DNA of 11,195 bases, taken from Gammaproteobacteria bacterium (GTDB lineage: Bacteria > Pseudomonadota > Gammaproteobacteria > Steroidobacterales > Steroidobacteraceae). Below are positions 6,870 to 11,195 of the stretch, piece by piece. The notes below the pieces were generated by a model. That model was not told the DNA's origin and did no database searches. It saw only the letters and a program-made list of their open reading frames with translations. Position numbers and translations under genes: made by a program. Each line of letters starts with the position of its first letter. Within the stretch, counting starts at the first letter, position 1. The stretch spans positions 12,647 through 23,841 of the forward strand of contig PMHN01000136.1 of NCBI GenBank assembly GCA_003156695.1, in the 5' to 3' direction.

Positions 6870-7931
6870 GTGGCGTACGTCGACGCGCTGTTGATTGAGG
6901 TCCTGGAAAAGCGCGGCTCCGACCTGCACCTGATTGCCGGCGACCCGCCACGCATCCGCCTGCACGGCGATCTGACGGGACTGAAGCCCGAGAAGCTTGT
7001 CGCCGAGGTGGTGAAGCAGGCGCTCTACGAGATCATGCCCAAAGCAGCGCTCGATCGCTTCGAGGCGAAAGACGGCGCGGACTTCGCTTACACGCTGCCC
7101 GAGCGCGGCCGCTTCCGCGTCAACGTAATGCGGCAGCTGAACGGCATGGGCGCCGTGTTCCGCGCCATTCCCTCCAAGGCGCTCACCCTCGATGAGCTCA
7201 ACCTCCCCGACGCGGTCCGGCAGATGTGCCGCGCCAACAGCGGCTTGATTCTCGTCACCGGCAAGACCGGTTCCGGCAAGTCCACCACGCTGGCGGCGAT
7301 GATCGATGACATCAACCGCCGCGTGAAGGGCCATATCCTCACGGTCGAGGACCCGATCGAGTTCGTGCACGAGCGCAAGAACTGTCTCATCAGCCAGCGC
7401 GAGATCGGCGTGCACAGCCCGAGCTTCGCCGCCGCGGTTCACTCAGCACTGCGCGAGGACCCGGACGTGATCCTGATCGGCGAGTTGCGCGACCTTGAAA
7501 CCATGAGCATCGCCGTCACCGCCGCGGAGATGGGCATCCTTGTCATGGGTACGCTGCACACCAATGGCGCCGCGCCCACCGTCGACCGCATGGTGAACGT
7601 ATTTCCTTCCGACAAGCAGTCGCACGTGCGCACCATGCTGTCCACCTCGCTGCGCGGCGTAGTCTCGCAGCAGCTGCTGCAGCGCGCGGACAAGAAGGGC
7701 CGCATCGCCGCACTGGAGATCCTCGTCAACACCCCGGCGGCCTCAAACCTCATTCGCCAGGGCAAGCTCGATCAGCTGGAGAACACCATGCAGTCGGGCG
7801 CGCAGTTCGGCATGCGCACCATGGACTCGGCGATCCAACAGCTGCTGGATCAGCGCCAGATCAGCGGCGCCGAGGCCTACAAGAAGGCCATCAACAAGTC
7901 GCGCTTCGAGGAACTCAAGGACTCCGCCTGA
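6870..7931 (+). CDS. PilT-family type IV pilus retraction ATPase (second copy)
   Basis: A second retraction-type ATPase of 353 residues, close to the usual PilT length. Motifs: [12 protein letters not shown] (16-27), LHGDL (31-35), Walker [10 protein letters not shown] (131-139), Asp box LTVEDPIEF (157-165), Walker B region [13 protein letters not shown] (196-208), His box GTLHTN (227-232). AASNLIRQ (290-297) keeps the central NLIR of the PilT retraction motif AIRNLIRE better than the first copy does. Both copies carry each motif at the same residue number, with 29 of 50 identical residues over 121-170, so they arose from one ancestor and may form mixed or cooperating hexamers as PilT and PilU do. 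The GTG start is set by overlap with the upstream stop and by the paralogue's N-terminus. It has no long C-terminal tail. Whether it is the functional PilT or PilU of this organism cannot be told without the rest of the genome. Confidence 0.93.
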   Translation: MAYVDALLIEVLEKRGSDLHLIAGDPPRIRLHGDLTGLKPEKLVAEVVKQALYEIMPKAALDRFEAKDGADFAYTLPERGRFRVNVMRQLNGMGAVFRAIPSKALTLDELNLPDAVRQMCRANSGLILVTGKTGSGKSTTLAAMIDDINRRVKGHILTVEDPIEFVHERKNCLISQREIGVHSPSFAAAVHSALREDPDVILIGELRDLETMSIAVTAAEMGILVMGTLHTNGAAPTVDRMVNVFPSDKQSHVRTMLSTSLRGVVSQQLLQRADKKGRIAALEILVNTPAASNLIRQGKLDQLENTMQSGAQFGMRTMDSAIQQLLDQRQISGAEAYKKAINKSRFEELKDSA

Positions 7932-7973
7932 GGCGTCGCGCTGCGGCTGGGCTTACCGCGCCGGCAAGCTGTG

Positions 7974-7979
7974 TAAACT
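7974..7979 (+). promoter_or_regulatory. Candidate metG -10 box, leaderless type
   Basis: TAAACT preceded by TG lies 7 nt before the metG ATG, with no Shine-Dalgarno in between. A sigma-70 start would fall at or next to the A of the ATG, predicting a leaderless mRNA. The -35 region (CTTACC at 7952-7957, 16-nt spacer) is weak. The 55-nt gap from the upstream gene holds no clear terminator. Confidence 0.4.
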
Positions 7980-7986
7980 AGCGCCG

Positions 7987-10080
7987 ATGGCCCGCAAGAT
8001 CTTCGTCACCGCTGCGCTTCCCTACGCCAACGGCCCGTTCCACATCGGGCACATCATGGAATACATCCAGTCGGACATCTGGGTGCGCTTCCAGAGAATG
8101 CAGGGGCACGCGCTGCACTTTGTGTGTGCCGATGACGCGCACGGCGCGCCGATCATGCTCAAGGCGGAAGCCGAAGGCATAAGCCCGCAGGCGCTCATAG
8201 AGCGTATCGCTGCCGGGCGGCCACAGTATCTCAAAGGCTTTCTCTTAAGCTTCGATCACTGGTACTCCACCGACTCGCCGGAGAACACGCAGCTCTCGCA
8301 GGACGTCTACGCACGGCTGCAGCGCGCCGGCCTCATATATAAGAAGGACGTCGAGCAGTTCTACGACCCGCTCAAGGGCATGTTCCTGCCCGACCGCTAC
8401 ATCAAAGGCGAGTGTCCGAACTGCCACTCGAAGGATCAGTACGGCGACGCCTGCGAGGTGTGCAGCACGGTGTACGCGCCAACCGATCTCATCAATCCGT
8501 ATTCGACGCTCACCGGCGCGCGGCCGGTGCTAAAAAGTTCGGCACACTTCTTCTTCCGTCTCTCCGACCCACAGTGCGTCGCGTTCCTCAGGACCTGGCT
8601 GGACGCCCCCGGGCGTCTGCAGCCCCAGGTCGTCAACAAGGCGAAGGAGTGGCTCGCGGGCAGCGGTGAGCAGGCGCTTGGCGACTGGGACATCTCCCGT
8701 GACGCGCCCTACTTCGGCATCCCGATTCCGGACGCACCGGGGAAATTCTTCTACGTCTGGCTCGATGCGCCCATCGGCTATCTCGCCGCGCTCAAGAACT
8801 ACTTCACGAGGGGCAAGGCGCGTAGCAACGGCGAGGCGCGCAGCTTCGAGGAGTTTCTCGCCGCGCCCGACACCGAGCAGATCCACTTCATCGGCAAGGA
8901 CATCATCTACTTTCACACGCTGTTCTGGCCGGCAATGCTGCGGTTCGCCGGCTCCCCCTACCGGGTTCCCGATCACGTCTACGCGCACGGTTTCATCACC
9001 GTGTCCGGCGAAAAGATGTCCAAGTCACGCGGTACCGGCATCAGTCCGCTGCGCTACCTGGAAATCGGCATGAACGCCGAGTGGCTGCGCTACTACATCG
9101 CCGCAAGGCTCAACGCCAGCGTCGAGGATCTGGATTTCAACCCGGACGATTTCATCGCTCGCGTCAACAGTGATCTCATCGGCAAGTACGTCAACATCGC
9201 CAGCCGCGCCGCCAACTTCATCACCAGATCCTTCAACGGCGAGCTCAAGTTCGGCGCGGATGCCGTGGCCCTCGTGGACGCGGCGCGCACGACCGCCGCG
9301 CTGGTGCACGCCAGCTATGACGCCCGCGAGTTCGGCAAGGCGCTGCGCGACTGCATGGCGGTCGCCGACCACATTAACCACGAGTTCGACGCCCGCCAGC
9401 CGTGGGTTCTCGCCCGCGATCCGGCCAACGCTGGAGAGCTTCAGCAAGTGTGCTCACGCGCACTGTTCGGCTTCAAGCTGCTGTCGGTGCTGCTGGCCCC
9501 GGTGCTGCCGGCGGTCGCGGAGCGCGTCGCCCGGCAACTGTTCGGACTCGGGCGCGCCTTTCGCTGGAGCGACGCCCAGGAGCTGCCCGCACACATCAAC
9601 CCCTACGAGCACCTCATGACACGCGTGGACCCGAAGCAACTCGACGCCTTGTTCTCCGCCGACACGGCGGCTCCCGCGACTGCGGCTGCAGCAGCGGATG
9701 CAGCCGTCGGTGCGGCCGCTGCGTCCATCGCTGGCGGCGCCACTGCCTCCGCCGCCAGCATTTCCATTGAGGAGTTCCGGAAAATTGACCTGCGCGTGGC
9801 GCGTATCGTGCAGGCGGAGGCCGTCGCCGGAGCCGACAAGCTCCTGAAACTGACTCTGGACCTGGGCGGCCAGACGCGCACTGTGTTTGCCGGAATCAAA
9901 TCAGCCTATGAGCCGGCGGCTCTGCAGGGCCGCCTCACGGTGGTAGTCGCGAATCTCGCCGCACGCAAAATGAAATTCGGGGTCTCCGAGGGCATGGTGC
10001 TGGCCGCGAGTGGCGACACGCCCGGTGTGTATCTGCTGTCTCCTGATTCCGGAGCCACGCCGGGAATGAAGGTAAGCTGA
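7987..10080 (+). CDS. metG: Methionyl-tRNA synthetase
   Basis: Charges tRNA-Met, initiator and elongator, with methionine in the cytoplasm. It has 697 residues, the long dimeric form. Class I signatures: HIGH (19-22) in the Rossmann domain and KMSKS (343-347). The knuckle has four zinc cysteines, Cys143, Cys146, Cys156 and Cys159. [11 protein letters not shown] (255-265) and [16 protein letters not shown] (300-315) are typical active-site segments. The anticodon-binding helical domain spans about 390-550. An Ala-rich linker (556-592) joins the C-terminal tRNA-binding OB-fold domain (about 594-697), recognised by [11 protein letters not shown] (594-604) and [12 protein letters not shown] (659-670). 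The ATG at 7987 gives the normal N-terminus [16 protein letters not shown]. No Shine-Dalgarno is evident and a -10-like box 7 nt upstream suggests a leaderless transcript. It is followed after 28 nt by the rnfB-like gene. Confidence 0.98.
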   Translation: MARKIFVTAALPYANGPFHIGHIMEYIQSDIWVRFQRMQGHALHFVCADDAHGAPIMLKAEAEGISPQALIERIAAGRPQYLKGFLLSFDHWYSTDSPENTQLSQDVYARLQRAGLIYKKDVEQFYDPLKGMFLPDRYIKGECPNCHSKDQYGDACEVCSTVYAPTDLINPYSTLTGARPVLKSSAHFFFRLSDPQCVAFLRTWLDAPGRLQPQVVNKAKEWLAGSGEQALGDWDISRDAPYFGIPIPDAPGKFFYVWLDAPIGYLAALKNYFTRGKARSNGEARSFEEFLAAPDTEQIHFIGKDIIYFHTLFWPAMLRFAGSPYRVPDHVYAHGFITVSGEKMSKSRGTGISPLRYLEIGMNAEWLRYYIAARLNASVEDLDFNPDDFIARVNSDLIGKYVNIASRAANFITRSFNGELKFGADAVALVDAARTTAALVHASYDAREFGKALRDCMAVADHINHEFDARQPWVLARDPANAGELQQVCSRALFGFKLLSVLLAPVLPAVAERVARQLFGLGRAFRWSDAQELPAHINPYEHLMTRVDPKQLDALFSADTAAPATAAAAADAAVGAAAASIAGGATASAASISIEEFRKIDLRVARIVQAEAVAGADKLLKLTLDLGGQTRTVFAGIKSAYEPAALQGRLTVVVANLAARKMKFGVSEGMVLAASGDTPGVYLLSPDSGATPGMKVS
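9652..9762 (+). other. Ala-rich interdomain linker of MetG
   Basis: Residues 556-592 of MetG are mostly alanine with Gly, Ser and Thr, separating the catalytic/anticodon-binding body from the C-terminal tRNA-binding domain. Linkers here vary among bacteria; the composition suggests a flexible or helical tether and no independent function. Confidence 0.7.
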
Positions 10081-10108
10081 GGGGCGGCCTCGCTTAACAC
10101 CCGCTGAT

Positions 10109-10678
10109 ATGGCCACCGCCGCCGAAATCGACGCCCTGCTGCCACAGACGCAGTGCACGCGCTGCGGATACGCCGCGTGCCGCCCGTATGCGGACGCTCT
10201 GGCGGCTGGAGTTGCCGAGCTCAATCACTGTCCGCCCGGTGGCGCCGCAACCATCGCCGCGCTCGCGGCGCTCCTGCAGCGGCCGGTGCTGCCGCTGAAC
10301 CCCGCCAACGGTGCCGAGGGACCGGCGCTGGTGGCGCTGATCGACGAGGACGCCTGCATCGGCTGCGCCAAGTGCCTGCCGCCGTGCCCGGTGGATGCGA
10401 TCGTCGGCGCGCAAAAACACATGCACACGGTTGTGTTGTCACTGTGCACGGGCTGCGAGCTGTGCGTGGCGCCCTGCCCGGTAGACTGCATCACTATGGT
10501 GCCGCGCGAGGAGCTCCCCGATGCGCCACCGGCGCCACAGGCTGCCGACAACCGCGTGCGCTTCGAGGCGCGCAACGCGCGGCTCGTGAGCCGCGAGACG
10601 CAGCGCAATGCGCTGGTCGCCGCCGGCAAGCGAGCCGGGGCGCCCGGCGCTGCGGCGCCCGCCCCGGGGCTCCGCTGA
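10109..10678 (+). CDS. Soluble RnfB-like iron-sulfur protein
   Basis: A 189-residue electron carrier homologous to RnfB/RsxB. It has an N-terminal Fe-S domain with Cys16, Cys19, Cys24 and Cys41 ([10 protein letters not shown], then CPPGG), and a ferredoxin domain with two [4Fe-4S] motifs: Cys83, Cys86, Cys89, Cys93 and Cys113, Cys116, Cys119, Cys123. Both are CxxCxxCxxxCP types. Unlike E. coli RnfB it lacks the N-terminal hydrophobic anchor: the protein opens directly at [10 protein letters not shown], and no upstream start could supply an anchor in the 28 nt after metG. The tail (about 134-189) is Pro/Ala/Arg-rich and unrecognised. No rnfA, C, D, G or E follows; the next gene is nth after 3 nt. 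Similar free-standing RnfB proteins beside nth occur in betaproteobacteria, from memory. It is probably a cytoplasmic ferredoxin whose partner is unknown. Because it is not shown to belong to an Rnf complex I leave the symbol blank. Confidence 0.9.
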   Translation: MATAAEIDALLPQTQCTRCGYAACRPYADALAAGVAELNHCPPGGAATIAALAALLQRPVLPLNPANGAEGPALVALIDEDACIGCAKCLPPCPVDAIVGAQKHMHTVVLSLCTGCELCVAPCPVDCITMVPREELPDAPPAPQAADNRVRFEARNARLVSRETQRNALVAAGKRAGAPGAAAPAPGLR

Positions 10679-10681
10679 CCC

Positions 10682-11195
10682 GTGCATGCCGCGACGCGCA
10701 GGGCCATTTTCAGGCGGCTGCAGGCTGCCAACCCGGCGCCGACCACAGAACTGCTGCACGGCTCGCCGTTCGAGCTGCTCGTGGCCGTGATGCTCTCCGC
10801 GCACACCACCGACAAGAGCGTGAACGCCGCCACCCGCGTGCTGTTCCCGATTGCCAACACGCCCACCGCGCTGGCCGCACTGGGAGTCGAAGGCGTCAAG
10901 CCGTACATCCGCAGCGTCGGCCTCTACAACACCAAGGCCGCCAATCTCGTGCGGCTGTGCCAGCAGCTGCTCGAGCGGCACGGGGGCGACGTGCCTGCCG
11001 ATCGCGCCTCCCTCGAGGCGCTGCCGGGGGTCGGGCGCAAGACCGCCAGCATCATTCTCAACATGGTGTTTGGCGAGGTCGAGATCGCGGTCGACACGCA
11101 TATTTTCCGCGTCGCCAACCGCACCGGGCTCGCGCCCGGGAAAACGCCGCGCGCGGTGGAAACCGCACTCGTGGCCAATACCCCGCGCGAGTTCC
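10682..11195 (+). CDS. nth: Endonuclease III, 3' end cut by window edge
   Basis: A base-excision DNA glycosylase/AP lyase for oxidised pyrimidines. The 171 codons present align with E. coli Nth without gaps from residue 1. The hairpin-helix-hairpin LPGVGRKTA (114-122) carries catalytic Lys120, and AVDTHIFRV (136-144) carries catalytic Asp138. Also visible are NPAPTTEL (17-24), PFELLVAVMLSA (29-40) and GLYNTKAANL (80-89). The C-terminal [4Fe-4S] cysteines expected near residues 187-203 lie beyond the window, so whether they are present cannot be seen. The start is a GTG, 3 nt after the rnfB-like stop, chosen because it gives the E. coli-like length; the nearby ATG at 10686 is out of frame. The Shine-Dalgarno is weak, so translation is probably coupled to the upstream gene. 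An oddity is His41 where E. coli has Gln41. Confidence 0.97.
   Translation, partial: MHAATRRAIFRRLQAANPAPTTELLHGSPFELLVAVMLSAHTTDKSVNAATRVLFPIANTPTALAALGVEGVKPYIRSVGLYNTKAANLVRLCQQLLERHGGDVPADRASLEALPGVGRKTASIILNMVFGEVEIAVDTHIFRVANRTGLAPGKTPRAVETALVANTPREF

Noticed and set aside
5724..7442. A 572-codon minus-strand open frame across both ATPase genes
   Set aside because: It spans two well-defined genes and their junction; its repeated-looking segments only mirror the paralogy of the two ATPases.

Overview
The window is high-GC, gene-dense bacterial chromosome with eight protein genes, one of them cut by the right edge. No RNA genes, insertion sequences, CRISPR arrays or prophage remains are visible. 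Dcd is the 188-residue form that I recall from Pseudomonas and relatives, MetG is the long form with a C-terminal tRNA-binding domain, and the order dcd, mrp, metG, rnfB, nth recalls Gammaproteobacteria. I therefore read it as a free-living gammaproteobacterium. The order cannot be fixed from the sequence, and the soluble RnfB-nth pair also resembles betaproteobacterial loci.

Left arm, minus strand (54-2963): a three-gene run transcribed right to left. It holds an Mrp/ApbC iron-sulfur carrier ATPase, dCTP deaminase (dcd) 10 nt downstream with its own Shine-Dalgarno, and a group II PLP-dependent decarboxylase of unknown substrate starting close to or at the dcd stop.

Centre, plus strand (3141-7931): an 810-residue soluble protein with N-terminal HEAT repeats and a C-terminal Ser/Thr kinase domain, followed by two PilT-family retraction ATPases in tandem (TTG and GTG starts, 6 nt apart). 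The kinase-ATPase-ATPase block looks like a signalling module for type IV pilus retraction. It sits between mrp and metG, which are adjacent and divergent in E. coli and near each other in Pseudomonas as I recall. This is the most unusual part of the window.

Right arm, plus strand (7987-11195): metG, probably with its own promoter and a leaderless start; then a soluble RnfB-like protein with three predicted iron-sulfur sites but no membrane anchor and no other rnf genes; then, 3 nt later, nth (endonuclease III), running off the edge.

Intergenic stretches are all short: 177 nt between the divergent mrp and kinase genes, 165 nt before the first ATPase, 55 nt before metG. They hold the candidate promoters listed. 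No gap exceeds 300 nt. The first 53 nt hold no recognisable gene.
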